A stretch of 64,000 nt of DNA, taken from positions 2,190,001 to 2,254,000 of the forward strand of contig CAHIKZ030004725.1 in the NCBI GenBank assembly GCA_903632075.3. Reading direction: 5' to 3'. Below, piece by piece: positions 29,646 through 41,465 of the stretch. Origin of the DNA: Acanthosepion pharaonis. Its lineage: Eukaryota; Mollusca; Cephalopoda; Sepiida; Sepiidae. Both the position numbers and the translations under genes were made by a program. A model generated the notes under the pieces. It searched no databases. It was not told the origin of the DNA and saw nothing but the letters and a program-made list of their open reading frames with translations. Position 1 is the stretch's first letter; each line of letters starts with the position of its first letter.

Positions 29646-30180
29646 CCAGGGTATGACGATAAACTAAAGGGTGGTCTGAGATTCTTGTCACTGCTGCATA
29701 ATATATTTTTCTATTTCAGATGGCTGACACGAGATACTACACTTTGGATGATAGGAAGTGGGTGACAATATTTTCGGACCACCTCGTATATCCGGCAGCA
29801 AGGCCTCTGATCGGGAGGTATTGATTAGCATGGAACCACCTCATAATTGCTGTTGTTCCCAGGTTTATGCTGACCCTGGGTGGTAGCATCTGTTAGGGTC
29901 CCGTCTATGAGCAAATAGTTAACTTCCAAATTGGGGCCAAAACATTATGAAAGTATATGAACAAATCTTATAATGAAAATACTAGCAATACATTTAAAAA
30001 TATATATATATATTTACACTAATGCAATTGATTATCGTCAAAAACCATCTTTGCAAAAATAGGTCAATGAAATCTTATCTACAAAAGGATTTCTTAGAAA
30101 TACAAATTTTATTCATACAAACCTATCCTAAAAATCTTATCGGCATTATATAACCCAGTGAGGTTGATATACTGTAAAAC
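29646..30180. other. unassigned sequence with a splice-acceptor-like site
   Basis: TTTTTCTATTTCAG then ATGGCTGACACGAGATAC at about 29,720 looks like a 3' splice site followed by 34 open codons ending in a stop at 29,824. No donor, homologue or continuation is visible, so this is not called a gene. Confidence 0.25.
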
Positions 30181-30600
30181 GAAACAAACCAAACCAAATC
30201 TTACTCGATTATAATTTATAGGGATAAATCTTATCATAATGAATTGAATCTAGGTCTAATTAATTCAACTCGAATATGGTCCTTATATTATCTATCATAT
30301 TAGATCAAACAAAATTCATTTGATTTAACTGGATCAAATCGAATTAGACTGAGTTCAGTTCGATTTCATGTAATAAAATCAAATCCAATTTGATCATATC
30401 AGATCGAATAAATTCAATTTGACCAGGTCAGATTTGTTTGCCTTTGATCCGGTTTAAGCTTGTCCTTGGTCTAATCAAATCTGATTTAAATAAATTAAAA
30501 TCTGATTAAATTTTATATAGGTCATATAATGTCTAATATGATTGAATTCGATCCAATCTAATTTGTTAGATCGAATTCGATCTAAACTAGATACCTCTAC
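30181..30600. repeat. GATC/AATCGAAT decamer-pattern block 2
   Basis: Roughly 400 bp rich in words such as GATCAAATCGAATT, GATCATATCAGATCGAAT and TTAGATCGAATTCGATC. Same compositional pattern as block 1 and a shorter block at 32,605-32,695. Confidence 0.6.
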
Positions 30601-30765
30601 TAATTCGCTGAAAAACAGCATAGCATGATGAAAAAAGCTTCAAACTTAATAAAACAAAGTGTTATCGTCAAAATGTTTATATTATTATTAAGAGGAAAGA
30701 GCAGAGTTTCTTTATTATTTTATCAAATATTTTAATCCATTCTGGCACGTTCGAAATTTTCATTA

Positions 30766-30767
<2 letters not shown>

Positions 30768-30831
<64 letters not shown>
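30768..30831. repeat. (TA)n microsatellite
   Basis: Pure TA. Confidence 0.97.
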
Positions 30832-30834
<3 letters not shown>

Positions 30835-31940
30835 GCATCAGCGGTCGGCCTAATATTCATTAGTGGTGTTTTAGCAGCTTTTTCCGTTAAAACACATCGA
30901 TTTGCAAATTCTTGCAAAAATAAAAAAATTGTCGAATTTTAATAAAAAATTCAGGACTTATTCCAAAATGAATTAACTTATTTTTGAAATTATTGTTTTA
31001 GAATATCTTCATAAAAATATTTTTTTTTTTTACAGATGATACCCTCAACTTAATTTCATGAAATTTCGAGAAATTAAATTTTGGTTGCAAAATTTGTTTT
31101 ATTAGTTTAAAGCAGGACTCCTTGGGGAATGTAAATTTTTTTAATTTTTTTCAAAATGCTACTCATTTCCCAAAATCTGCTCCGAATCGTAAAATAAAAA
31201 TACAATAAAACTGACATTATTTAATTAGAAAAGCTTTTAAATAAGATTTATTAAGGACACTATTGTCTTAAGAAAAAAAAAAGATTTTTCGATGAATAAT
31301 GAATTTTACAAGAATTGTTTTCATTTTTTTTCAATATTTATCATAATAATTTATTATAATTTATATATAAATCTTTTAAAATTTTGCATTAATTTGATTG
31401 CGTTAGGTGATATTGTTGTTAAGTCATGAAGTGTAAACTATATTTACCAATCAAAAATTGAAAAGCTTTTAAAAGTAATTTTTAATAATTACTGTGTATT
31501 AACGTGCCCATTTTGAAAGTATGGACGATCATACACGACATTATCAGAAAAAAAAAAGAGCGATGACTATAGTAAATTTAAAGTGAACATTGCTAAAATT
31601 AGATTACGGAGTATATTTTCCAGCATTTTTAGGATTAATGAGTACTTAAAAATTATATTAAAAAAAAACGCTCACTTTCTTAAATTATATCGGTTAAAAA
31701 AACTTATTTATTGATTTTTTAAAATGTATTTCTGTGTTATTTTAAACTTAAAGTAAATAAAATTTGTTTTAAATCAGGTTATGTTTTAAATCAGCTAATA
31801 TTCCTCAAATAATGTTTCAGAAAAGTATATTTTAATTTTCGAAGATTTTTAATAAATAAAATTACTTTGCGATGAAATTGACAAAAAGGGGCGCTAATCA
31901 GTTATTTTAGAAAATAAATCGATTCCAATCAATATGATTT
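30832..31940. other. AT-rich unassigned sequence
   Basis: About 1.1 kb of very AT-rich sequence with stops in all frames and no recognised repeat. Confidence 0.5.
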
Positions 31941-32440
31941 CTTAAGTTATTTACATTATTTGAACTGTTATCCTCATCTTCCTAGCCATATTCACGACGA
32001 TTCGACAGTTGTACGCTCCGACCTTCTTCAGATGATTGAGTTTTCGAACAGAACTCTTTATTTCGACCACCGGGCAGATTATTCTGGATCCACGTGCCGT
32101 GTCTCTTCCGGTTGTCTCTGTATCAGTTACTTCCCTTTAACTTAACTCTCCAAGTTTTTTGTCCTCTTCAATTGTAGCCAGGTGTTGAACTCACAACTTT
32201 GGATCAAATCACTGGATTCAACCAACGCTTTTATCCACTGGGTTATGTGTCCTTGAGGAAGAGACATAGCAAGTGGAACTAGAACAATCTACTTCGGTGG
32301 ACGAAATAATTGGTTCAGTTCGAAATTCCAATCAGATGAAGAAGTCCGGAACGTACAACGGCTGAAACGTCATGAATATGGCAACAAAGATAAGGACAAC
32401 AGTTCGAACAGTGTAAATAATTACAATACTTCATCGCAGA
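31941..32440. repeat. inverted pair of hammerhead-like arms around a SINE
   Basis: Left arm 31,945-32,080 and right arm 32,300-32,440 are diverged reverse complements (GGAACGTACAACGGCTGAAACG on the right against the GTTGTACGCTCCGACC region on the left). Each shows a degraded hammerhead core: minus CTGAAGA at 32,025-32,031, plus CAGATGA at about 32,333 with GAAACGTC at 32,363. A tRNA-like SINE lies between them. Confidence 0.6.
32165..32265 (-). mobile_element. tRNA-derived SINE fragment
   Basis: Minus strand ACACATAACCCAGTGGATAA (A-box-like) and GTGAGTTCAACACCTGG (B-box-like) with tRNA-like spacing. Confidence 0.65.
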
Positions 32441-32604
32441 AATATAGACAAATATTTTTTGTTTGAAAGACATGAGAGTATTTTGCTCACTGGAAATAGT
32501 AAATTTAATCATTTAGCTTTCAGTTAAAGCTAAAATAAAAGCTTCAAACGTTTTTTCATCTTAAAAAATTATTTGAAACTGATGCAAATTAATGTCGGTC
32601 CTTA

Positions 32605-32695
32605 ATCAAAATAAATAAGATCGAATCGATTTCAGTTTGATCAGATCAGGTCAGATCGATTCCGAACTGATTTAACTGAATCAACTTTCATCCAT
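32605..32695. repeat. GATC decamer-pattern block 3
   Basis: AGATCGAATCGATTTCAG then TTGATCAGATCAGGTCAGATC; same style as blocks 1 and 2. Confidence 0.5.
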
Positions 32696-32699
32696 TGTG

Positions 32700-33025
32700 G
32701 TCTCATTTGCTAAAGTCAAATCTGCGCTTCTTTGGTTTTGTCTTGTCTAACAACGTTCCTTCGTGTTTCTGGTCTGTACTTGGCGTTATCTCAGAATGTC
32801 TCGGTAGCGCTACTTGCGTGATACACCTGCAAGGTAAATGACGGCTCACCGCCGAGCCCGATAAGCCTCGTCCCTTCCGCATGATCCTAACACCACCACC
32901 CCACATCAGCCTCGGCATTTTTCCCGCCATTTTCCCCCCTTCTGTTCCGTTTCCCTCTTTTCCCGCTACGTCTGTTTCACTTTAAATGAACTTATTCCCC
33001 GCGATCAGTTCTTCCATTTGACGAA
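32700..33025. promoter_or_regulatory. possible promoter-like GC-richer segment
   Basis: Less AT-rich than its surroundings. Contains TTTTTCCCGCC (32,918-32,928) and TTTTCCCGC (32,958-32,966), both E2F-type words, and GCCATTTTC next to the first. No downstream exon is recognised before the purine satellite, so this is only suggestive. Confidence 0.2.
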
Positions 33026-33028
33026 AAT

Positions 33029-33053
33029 AAAAAAAAAAAAAAAAAAAAAAAAG
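33029..33053. repeat. poly-A tract
   Basis: About 24 A residues. Confidence 0.9.
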
Positions 33054-33239
33054 AAAGAGGCGGAAGAAGATAACTTTGAACGGAGGGTGGAATGGATTTG
33101 CCTTTGGTTTACAAACGGTGCAAAACCGACAGAGTTCGGGGAGCTAGAGGAATACGGGGTCGAGAGTTCAGGAGAGGGTGGAAGTCGTTGGTAAGGAAGA
33201 AGAAGAAATGGCGTGGAAGTCGAATAGAAACTGATTCAA

Positions 33240-34020
33240 TGTTGTAGAAGCAGAAGGAAATAGGAAAAGATCAAAAGAATGAAAAAGTAAAAAAAAAAAC
33301 AAAAAAAACGGGTGGAAAAGAAACGAGGAATAAAAGCAGAAGATGGGGTGGGAGGACGGAAATGAAAAAAGGAAAGAAGAAAAAAGAGTGAAAAAGAAGA
33401 CATTAAGAGGAAAAAAGAAGAAAAATACAAAAACCAAGAGGAAGGAAAAGGGAGAGAACAAAGAGGGGAAAAAAGAACGAAATAGAAAAAGACACAGATG
33501 GAAAAAAAGAAGAAGAAAAATGATTTGAAATGGAGAAGGAGAAAGAAAAGCATCAGAAAAATTGCGTTGCATAAAGAAGAGGGGAAAAGCAGACAATAAA
33601 ATGGAAAAGGGATGAAATAAATGGAAAGAAGAAAAAGAATGAAATAAATGCATAAAGGAAGGGAAAAAGAGGGGAAATGAAAAAAGAAAGAAAGAAAGAA
33701 GAAGAAGAAGAAGAAGAAGAAGAAGAAGAAGAAGAAGAAACAAAACAAGGCAAATGGAAGGAAAGAAATAAAAAAATGAAAAAAAGGAATAAGAAAAGAA
33801 GCAAAAAATAAAAGAAAAAAAAAAGCACAAATTTTTTGAAAAAGAAAGGAAGGTAAAAAAAAAGAAAGAAAGAAGGGAAGAAAGAAATAGGAGAGCAAAT
33901 AAATAAATAAAGAAAGACAGAAAGAAAAAAGAGAGAAAAAAATAAATAATGGAGGATCAAATAGAGAAATAAAGTAAGAAAGAATGAAATAGTAGTAGAG
34001 AAAAAATAGAGAGAAAAAAG
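33240..34020. repeat. purine-rich GAAA/AAG tract
   Basis: Irregular GAAA and AAGG with a clean (AAG)n at about 33,700-33,739. It opens long Phe/Ser/Leu frames on the minus strand that are not genes. Confidence 0.9.
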
Positions 34021-34394
34021 AATCGATGAGGAAAGAAAGAAATACTAGGAAAGCGGAGAAAGAAAAAAAAAAAAGAAAGAAAGAAAGAAAGGAAGAAAGA
34101 AAGAAAGGAAAAGAAAAATCGAGGAGCAAAAGAAAAATAAAGAAAAAAAAGAAAGAAAAAAAAAGAGAAAAAAATAAATAATGGAGGATCAAAGAAGAGA
34201 AAGAAATACTAGGAAAGTAAGAAAGAATGAAAGGAAGAGTAGGGAAGCGGAGAAAGGAAGAAAGGAAGAGGGAAGAAAGAAAGAGAAAAAAAAGAGAGAA
34301 AAAGAAAGAAAGAATCGAGGAGCAAAGAAAGAAAGAAATACTAGGAAAGGAGAAAGGAAGAAAGAAAGGAAAAGGAAGAAGGGAAGAGAAAGGA

Positions 34395-34434
<40 letters not shown>

Positions 34435-34921
34435 AAAAGAAAGAAAGAAAGAAAAGCAAAAGAAAGAAAGAGGAGCAAAAGGAGAAAAGAAAGAAAGAAA
34501 TACTGGGAAAGCGGAGAAAAGGAAGAAAAAGAAAGAAAGAAAAGAAAGAAAAAAGAAAGGAAAGAAAGGAGAAAGAAAGGAAGAAAGGAAAGGAGCAAAA
34601 GGGAAGGAAAGCGGAGAAAGAAAAAAGGAAAAGAAAGAAAGAAAAGAAAGAAAGAAAAAGAAAAAAGAAAGAAAGAAAGAAAAGAATGAATCGAGGAGCA
34701 AAGAAAGAAAGAAATACTAGGAAAGCGGAGAAAAAGAAAGAAAGAAAGGAAAGAAAGAAAGAAAGAAAGGGAGAGGAGAAAGAAAAAAGAAAAAGAAAGA
34801 AAGAAAGGAAAAGAAAGAAAGAAAGAAAAGAAAGAAAGAAAAGAAAAGAATCGAGGAGCAAAGAAAGAAAGAAATACTAGGAAAGGGAAAGAAAGAAAGA
34901 AAGAAGGGAAGGAGAAAGAAA

Positions 34922-34961
<40 letters not shown>

Positions 34962-34962
34962 A

Positions 34963-34998
<36 letters not shown>

Positions 34999-35085
34999 AT
35001 CGAGGAGAGAAAAAGAAAAGAAAGAAAGAAAAGAAAGAAAGAAAGAAAGAAAAAGAGGAGCAAAGAAAGAAAGAAATACTAGGAA

Positions 35086-35137
<52 letters not shown>

Positions 35138-35207
35138 ATCGAGGAGCAAAGAAAGAAAGAAATACTAGGAAAGCGGAGAAAGAAAGAAAGAAGGAGTAGG
35201 GAAGCGG

Positions 35208-35238
<31 letters not shown>

Positions 35239-35294
35239 AAAGAAAGAAAGAAAGAATCGAGGAGCAAAGAAAGAAAGAAATACTAGGAAAGCGG

Positions 35295-35345
<51 letters not shown>

Positions 35346-35419
35346 ATCGAGGAGCAAAGAAAGAAAGAAATACTAGGAAAGCGGAGAAAGAAAGAAAGAA
35401 AGAAAGAGTAGGAAAGCGG

Positions 35420-35454
<35 letters not shown>

Positions 35455-35592
35455 ATCGAGGAGCAAAGAAAGAAAGAAATACTAGGGAAAGAAAGAAAAG
35501 AAAGAAAAAGAAAGAAAGAAAGAAAGAAAGAAAGGAAGAAAAGAAAAGAAAACTAGGAAAGCGGAGAAAGAAAGAAAGAAAGAAAGAAAGAA

Positions 35593-35628
<36 letters not shown>

Positions 35629-35690
35629 ATCGAGGAGCAGAGAAAGAAAAAATAGAAGGAAAGCGGAGAAAGAAAGAAAGAAAAAGCGAC
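34021..35690. repeat. GAAA higher-order satellite with TACTAGGAAAGCGGAG unit
   Basis: The phrase GAATCGAGGAGCAAAG, then GAAA units, then TACTAGGAAAGCGGAG recurs at least a dozen times. TACTAGG-type words lie near 34,043, 34,208, 34,339, 34,501, 34,715, 34,875, 35,077, 35,163, 35,281, 35,371, 35,480 and 35,551. Intervals are about 70-215 bp depending on the GAAA count. Confidence 0.92.
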
Positions 35691-36360
35691 TTAAATCGAC
35701 AAATTTAATTCTGGTGCGAAAGTAAATAAAATCTCTAGAAAAGATTTTGCTGTAAGAATTGTTCATTTTAAGTTGACGAAAAGATGTCAAGAAATTTGTT
35801 CATTATAAAAACTACAATGATAAAGGAGATGAATTAAAATGGTGGAATTGAAAGATAAATATCTTTAAATAATGATGAAAACAATGAAACAAGGAATAAG
35901 AAAAACTGCAAGGATCAGGGTGTAAGGAGCTTAGCGGATTGATAAAGAACATGGCGAAAGAAATTGCGAGTTAGAGAAAAAGACATTGAAACTGAAAAAT
36001 GAAGGAAGAAAAAAAGCATCTGAAAAAGGAATTGGGGTTGGAGAAAAGAGAAAAGAAAATGATTGAATGAAAGAAAGAAACTGAAAGAAGGAGGAAAATA
36101 TGAAAGATAATTGAGGGAATGAAATAAAAATCGAGTGAAAGAAGGAAAAACGAAGGAGTAAATAATTGGGGAGAAAGTAGAAAGGAAAAGAAAATGAAAG
36201 AAGCAAAAAGTACTGAGAAGAAGGAATAAATAAATAGAAGATGGAAGTAATTGATAAAGATAAAAAAAATGAAAAATGAACGAAAAATATTTGAAGAAGA
36301 AACTGAAGAAAACGATGACAAAGAACGAAAAGGAATATGTGAAAAAGGCAAAAAAATTGA
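35691..36360. other. A-rich unassigned sequence
   Basis: A- and G-rich, grading out of the satellite; no gene supported. Confidence 0.5.
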
Positions 36361-36450
36361 TTATTATTATTATTATTATTATTATTAGAAGAAGAAGAAG
36401 AAGAAGAAGAAGAAGAAGAAGAAGAAGAAGAAGAAGAAGAAGAAGAAAGG
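36361..36450. repeat. (TTA)n followed by (AGA)n
   Basis: ATT repeats to about 36,387, then GAA repeats to about 36,447. Further GAAA lies at 36,570-36,650. Confidence 0.93.
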
Positions 36451-36659
36451 ATAAAATAGATGTAGGAGAAAGAAATGATTGGTATGGAAAGAAGAATGAA
36501 AAAAGGAAGAAAAAGTTAAAAAAGAAATAAAAAGTAGAAAAAAGTTAAGAAAACTTAATAAAACAAAAAGAAAACAGAAAGAAAGAAAGAAAGAAATAAA
36601 GAAAGAAAGAAAGAAAGAAAAAAAGAAAAAAAGAAAAAAGAAAGAAAGAAAACAAAAAA

Positions 36660-37074
36660 ATGTCGGAGAGAAATAAGACAAACTAAGTGAGAGATAACTT
36701 TATTGTTTCCAGTTTGAATAAACAGCTTTTTTATATTTCAACCGTTTGACAATGTCAGTAGGCAAACCCTGTGGCAAAATTCAATGGCCTTTTCTGACTG
36801 AAGATAATATGAATATCTTTTGATGAAATTAAAAGTATTAGTTAAAGAACTTTTTTTTATTTCACAAAATACATATTGTCACATACAATAATGGGTAAGA
36901 AAATGACTGGAAAAACATCAGAAAGAAAAGAATATATTTAAAAGAGATTTTGAAATATAAAACGAATCAACAATAAGAAAAAAAACTATTTGCGTAACAG
37001 AAGTGTGAATTCCACTAAAATGTTCTTAATTGCAACTTTTAACCTGGATTGAAGGGTCCGTCTGAATCTGAATT
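36660..37074. other. unassigned sequence
   Basis: No recognised feature. Confidence 0.4.
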
Positions 37075-37640
37075 ATTATTATTATTACCATTGTTTTATG
37101 TTTCTTGCTTTGTATTCTGTAGAGCCGAGTCCAAACTATGGTCCGATCGGAGAATTGATAGCACTTTTCTTAGTATATAGGTTGTTCCTAGTAGGGTGAT
37201 CTTCTGAGCAACCTGAAATTGGTGTTACCTCGGACACTGTTAGTAAAATTGTCCATTCCTTTTCTCACTAGGTCCAGAACTTCGATTACTATTGGTACAG
37301 CCTCAGTCTTCATTCCCTACATCCTATTAATCTCGATCTCCAGATCGATGTATTTGGACAAATTCTCGATAATTTTTTATGGAGGTGTTTTCTCAGATAA
37401 TACTGCTATGTCAATAAGAATACACTTCCTGAATTTCTTGTCTTTTGTGATATCAAGTCTGTTGGCTTTTATTTCCCTGTTAGTTTTAATTGGCATGTTC
37501 CTGAGGATAGTTTCATCGTTATTTTGGGTAACTTTGTCTGGTTGGTGCTCATACCATCTCTCAATGATTTTGATTTTGTGCTTCTTGCATATCTTCCAGT
37601 GCACATATGTCGCAACCTTTTAATGTCTGTGGGTATATTC
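37075..37640 (-). pseudogene. RLE-type LINE 3' end, copy a
   Basis: C-terminal restriction-like endonuclease portion of a non-LTR retrotransposon pol, read on the minus strand. HWKICKKHKIKIIERWYEH (about 37,548-37,604) and NRLDITKDKKFRKCILIDIAV (about 37,395-37,456) place the PD-D/E-x-K-like motif (here RLD instead of RPD) and the Ile-Asp strand. Downstream, the reading runs through the TILRKV...region into a tail with ATTATTATT at 37,075-37,088, i.e. (AAT)n at the element's 3' end. RLE LINEs (R2, R4, NeSL and relatives) carry this domain after the RT; RT is not present here. Same subfamily as 48.6 kb. Confidence 0.65.
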
Positions 37641-37724
37641 ATTTTTTGCTAGTCCCGGACATCCTGAGATAATAAGGTCAACAGTTTCATCATATTTTCC
37701 GCAGATCCTGTATTTCGGATTAGT

Positions 37725-38290
37725 TCTATTATTATTATTTTTATTTTTATTTTCTTTGATTTCTGGCGTTTACACATTTCTTTCCGGGTCCCGCCCAGGG
37801 ATCTAAGGTTAGAAATGGCGTCATGACACTTTCCACTGACAAAAAAAAAAAAAAAAATTACATAGATAAAGCCCTTCGTAAGGTGTGGGCTGTACTTGTC
37901 AGAACAATTTTTTGTATCTCCTTGAGGCATGGACTTCCAGGAATCCCTTCAATTAGTTTACTGCAATCTTTTCCAACCAGTCCTAGGGCTCCAACTACAA
38001 AATGTTCCCATATGCCACATTTTCGAGATTTCTATTTCAAGGTCCTTGTACTTTGACAACTTTTTGAATATCTTCAAAGATACATTGCAGTCAGCAGGGA
38101 CTGCCATATCAATAAGGAGGCACCGTTTTTGCTTGTGGTCTTTAATAACAATATCTGGCCGGTGGCCTTGATTGTTCTGTCAGTGTGTATTGTGTAGTCC
38201 CATAGAATTGTAACAGGTCCTATTTCCGTAACCGGGTCTGGGTGGTGTTCATACCATTTTCTTTCAGTTTCCTTCCCGTAGAAGTTGCAG
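37725..38290 (-). pseudogene. RLE-type LINE 3' end, copy b
   Basis: Minus strand, several frames: WYEHHPDPVTE at about 38,235-38,270, a DYTIHTDR block, the LLIDMAV counterpart near 38,085-38,120, then LSKYKDLEIEI-like coding near 38,020-38,060. It ends with a conserved tail (AGCCCTTCGTAAGGTGTGGG at about 37,869) and an ATT/TTTTA tract at 37,725-37,752. Colinear with copy c. Frameshifted and non-functional. Confidence 0.65.
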
Positions 38291-38291
38291 A

Positions 38292-38326
<35 letters not shown>

Positions 38327-38490
38327 GTTGTTGTTGTTCCTTATTTTCTTCGTTAGTTCGCGCGTGCTGTCTCGTTAAATTTATTTCCTTCGTAAATAAT
38401 GATCGTGAAGAAAGACAGAAATGACTTATCAGAAATGCTGTTTCGTTACAATGAGAAAAAGAAAGAAAGAAAGAACGAAAGAAAGAACGA

Positions 38491-38522
<32 letters not shown>

Positions 38523-38535
38523 ACGGAAAGAAAGG
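38291..38535. repeat. (ATT)n and (GAAA)n microsatellites
   Basis: ATT at 38,296-38,325 followed by GTT, then GAAA/GAAC at 38,455-38,535. Confidence 0.9.
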
Positions 38536-39149
38536 GGAGACGATAACGCTCTCGTATGTTTAACATCTGCTTCATTAAAATTGTTAAACTTGCCACTATG
38601 AAGTATTTTCATTTGTACACTCTTACTTCTTTACATAATAACCTGCATTATTATGATTGTAAAGCTCAAATATTTAATGATACGGCAGAGGAATTTCCAC
38701 GGTTATTTTATCGTCGTAAGGAGTTTATTCAATCATTAACTTAAGAATTATGATTAATGCAGGGATTGTAAGCCACAACCAGAAATGACATGCAATTTTC
38801 CTCCGACTCTAAGTGTCTATCACTTACCGGATTATTCTGGTTTTTCTTAAGAGGCTTTTTTTCTGCAATAGTTCCACTTGGCAAGCAATGCTAATTTTCT
38901 CCATCCATATTTCTATTTTGCCAATCAACATACCAGATGCCCAAGTGACAGTATGATTGTGACCATTTTCAACCTCCAAAACCTTGCGAGGTCAAACTTC
39001 ATTGGGTCATAGTTGATTACTTTCACTTCTTCCTTGTTTTCTCTATCTTTGAATCAAATGGACATCATGGGTTAATGATTAACCCTTCTTTTCTATTTTA
39101 AGTTTACATCAATTTTTGTGCTCCAGTTTCTTATCGGTTTGTATCGTGT
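38536..39149. other. unassigned sequence
   Basis: About 0.6 kb without a recognised repeat or gene. Confidence 0.4.
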
Positions 39150-39905
39150 TTGCTATTATTATCATTTTATTTTCTTTGTTTTCTGGTTTGTATTCATTTC
39201 TTTCCGACTTCCGACCAGAGCCCTAAGGTCAGAAATGTCATCATGACAATTTTCACTGAGAAATTAAAAAGAAAATACACATATTTTACATATATAAAGC
39301 CCTTCGTAAGGTGTGGGCTGTACTCGTGAGAACATTTTTTGTATTTCTTTAAGGCATGGGCTTCCAGGAATCCCTTCAATGAGTCTATTAGAATCTTTTT
39401 CCATTCAATCCGAGGGCTCCAACTACAACAGGGATTATTAATGTTCTCGTGTCACATTTTTGAGATTTCGATTTCAAGGTCCTTGTATTTTGATAGCTTT
39501 TTGAAGATCTTCAAAGATGCATTGCAGCCTGCAGGGACTTCCATATCAATAAGGAGGCAATTCTTTTGTTTGCGGTCTCTATTAACAATGTCTGGGCGAT
39601 TAACTTTGATTGTTCTGCCTGTGTGTATTGTGTAGACCTATAAAATTGTTACAGGTCTTGTCTCCGTTACCGGGTATGGGTGATATTCATACCAATTTAT
39701 TTCAGTTACCTTTCCGTCGAAGTTGCAGATTTTCCAGTGCAGATATTGTCCGACTCTATCATGACGTGATTTATATTCAGTTGGTTCCAATACAGTGCAA
39801 CCTGATACAAGATGGTCAATTGTTTCTGGATATTTGTCACAGTATCTGCATTTTGACCTAACACATATTTTAGCATGAGTGCTTGATAATTTCTAATTAA
39901 CACGC
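39150..39905 (-). pseudogene. RLE-type LINE 3' end, copy c, with zinc knuckle and endonuclease motif
   Basis: Best-preserved copy. Minus strand: CRYCDKYPETIDHLVSGC (about 39,805-39,860), a C-x2-C...H...C knuckle, then an EYKSRHDRVGQYLHWKIC stretch and WYEYHPYPVTE. After a TA-rich shift come NRPDIVNRDRKQKNCLLID (about 39,545-39,605), with the PD and ID residues of the restriction-like endonuclease, and KLSKYKDLEIEI (about 39,465-39,500). The 3' tail contains AGCCCTTCGTAAGGTGTGGG and ends in an ATTATTATC tract near 39,155. Zinc knuckle followed by RLE is the standard C-terminal order in R2/R4/NeSL-group LINEs; I cannot decide which clade. No RT remains. Confidence 0.75.
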
Positions 39906-40082
39906 ATTTGTCCTGTATTATCCAGATCTCTCTAAAGTCTAAGATGTTTCTGGCGCTTTTAAAATAAAAGTAGCAATAAAATTCACTGTTGGGCTGATTT
40001 TATTCTTGCCTTCCATGAAGAAGGTGGTAGCGGAGGAGGAGGAGGAAGAGGAGAAGAAAGAAAAGAAGAGAAATTCAACTAA

Positions 40083-40115
40083 GAAAAACATTATTATTAT
40101 TATTATTATTATTAT
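40083..40115. repeat. (ATT)n microsatellite
   Basis: Pure ATT. Confidence 0.95.
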
Positions 40116-40739
40116 AAGAAATAATTGTATCATAACAAATAGAAATAAATAAATATCTCTTCAATTAGTTAAAAGAACGAATATAAAAAATCCTGAAAAC
40201 ATGAGGAAGAAATGACACTAAAAATATGAGAAATTATGATGATGTTAATCATTACAATATTTTATGCTGGTATCGCACATTGTCGTAGTCAATGGAATTT
40301 TTTTCCTTAAGGTTTGGTGCCAACTAGATCCCTAAAAATTCAAAAACTTTTATTCTGGAGAATCCACGCAAAAGAAAAAATGGCGCAGATCTACAGTCTT
40401 AGTTTAAATTCCAATTTTTCTTAAACTCTCTTTCATGGTGTTGTTCCAAACGTACTACATGAATTACTTCAACAATCATGTTCCATAGCGTTTTACAACT
40501 CAGATACTGCTATTTCGTTGCAGTTTCTTTGGAATCCAGTCTAGTTTCACAACGATCGATTCCCTGTACCGCTCCAGTAAGTACCTGACTCCTCGTAGAG
40601 GATACTCTACTTTTATAAGAGCCAGATCAGGCCAAAAAAAAAAAATTCGGGAAGGAGCTGTCTGATCCCCACATTCCAATCTTGATAGATTTCAAAAACA
40701 TCTCTGAGTCCTTTTTGGAGAAGAATGATTTTCCAACCT

Positions 40740-40784
<45 letters not shown>

Positions 40785-41465
40785 TGCACACACGGGCGAG
40801 ATGTGGCGAATCTCTCATTGCTGTATCGCTACTTCCATGGAAAGTGCTCGGAGAGAGCTACATTTCCTGGTTCCGCTATGTCTAACCTTCACGCGCCATG
40901 CCACTTACATAGTAGCAAAACACCCACATTCCCTCCGTATTCCATCGGCGAGAAGTAAGTTCCATTAGAACAGTTTCTCTTCGCAAACCACTGTCCTTTG
41001 GAACAGACTCCCAAGAGGATACTTCCCCTACTTCCCCTAACCTTAACCTGTTGTCTTATCCTTAAATAGGTTACAAACAAAGGTGCAATTCGAGTGAAGG
41101 AACAGCAACACGCGCGTGGATGAAATAAAAGAGGTTTATTGTAAAAGAGAATACACTGCTGAAAGACAGGGAATCGGGTGACAGGCTAGTAATTCCCGAA
41201 GCCAGTCCCCAGGTATATGCTGCGCTCACTATCTATAGCTACTGATATAATCAGTTGACATAGGCGATAGGGAGTGTGGGACATTTCATTACAACACCTG
41301 TTCAAGTTTAGAATCTTCCCCTCCTATCGATATAAACTACCCCTTAACGTAACCCTTTACCTCGAGTCCCCACGGTCTTGTACAGAGGGGACGTTATTGT
41401 AAAAAGAAAAAAAAGCAACTTCCCTTGCAAAGTCAATAATTTGACACTTGTTAATTTCCTTTCTA
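40116..41465. other. mostly unassigned; Jockey-like LINE scrap and (TC)n
   Basis: 40,555-40,640 (CCGCTCCAGTAAGTACCTGA, CTTTTATAAGAGCCAGATC) is the reverse complement of the Jockey-like pieces at 6.65-6.72 kb, so a plus-strand scrap. (TC)n at 40,741-40,780. 41,100-41,400 is unassigned; it may be an LTR-like segment but has no partner. Confidence 0.5.

Noticed and set aside
32325..32380. Active hammerhead at the plus-strand GAAACGTC
   Set aside because: Core reads CAGATGA, stem I does not pair and stem III is only one base pair; kept only as a decayed family resemblance.
33236..35790. Very long Phe/Ser/Leu or Lys/Glu/Arg open frames
   Set aside because: They are translations of GAAA/TTTC satellite. 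All frames are open because the repeat lacks stop codons, and no initiation context or non-repeat domain is present.
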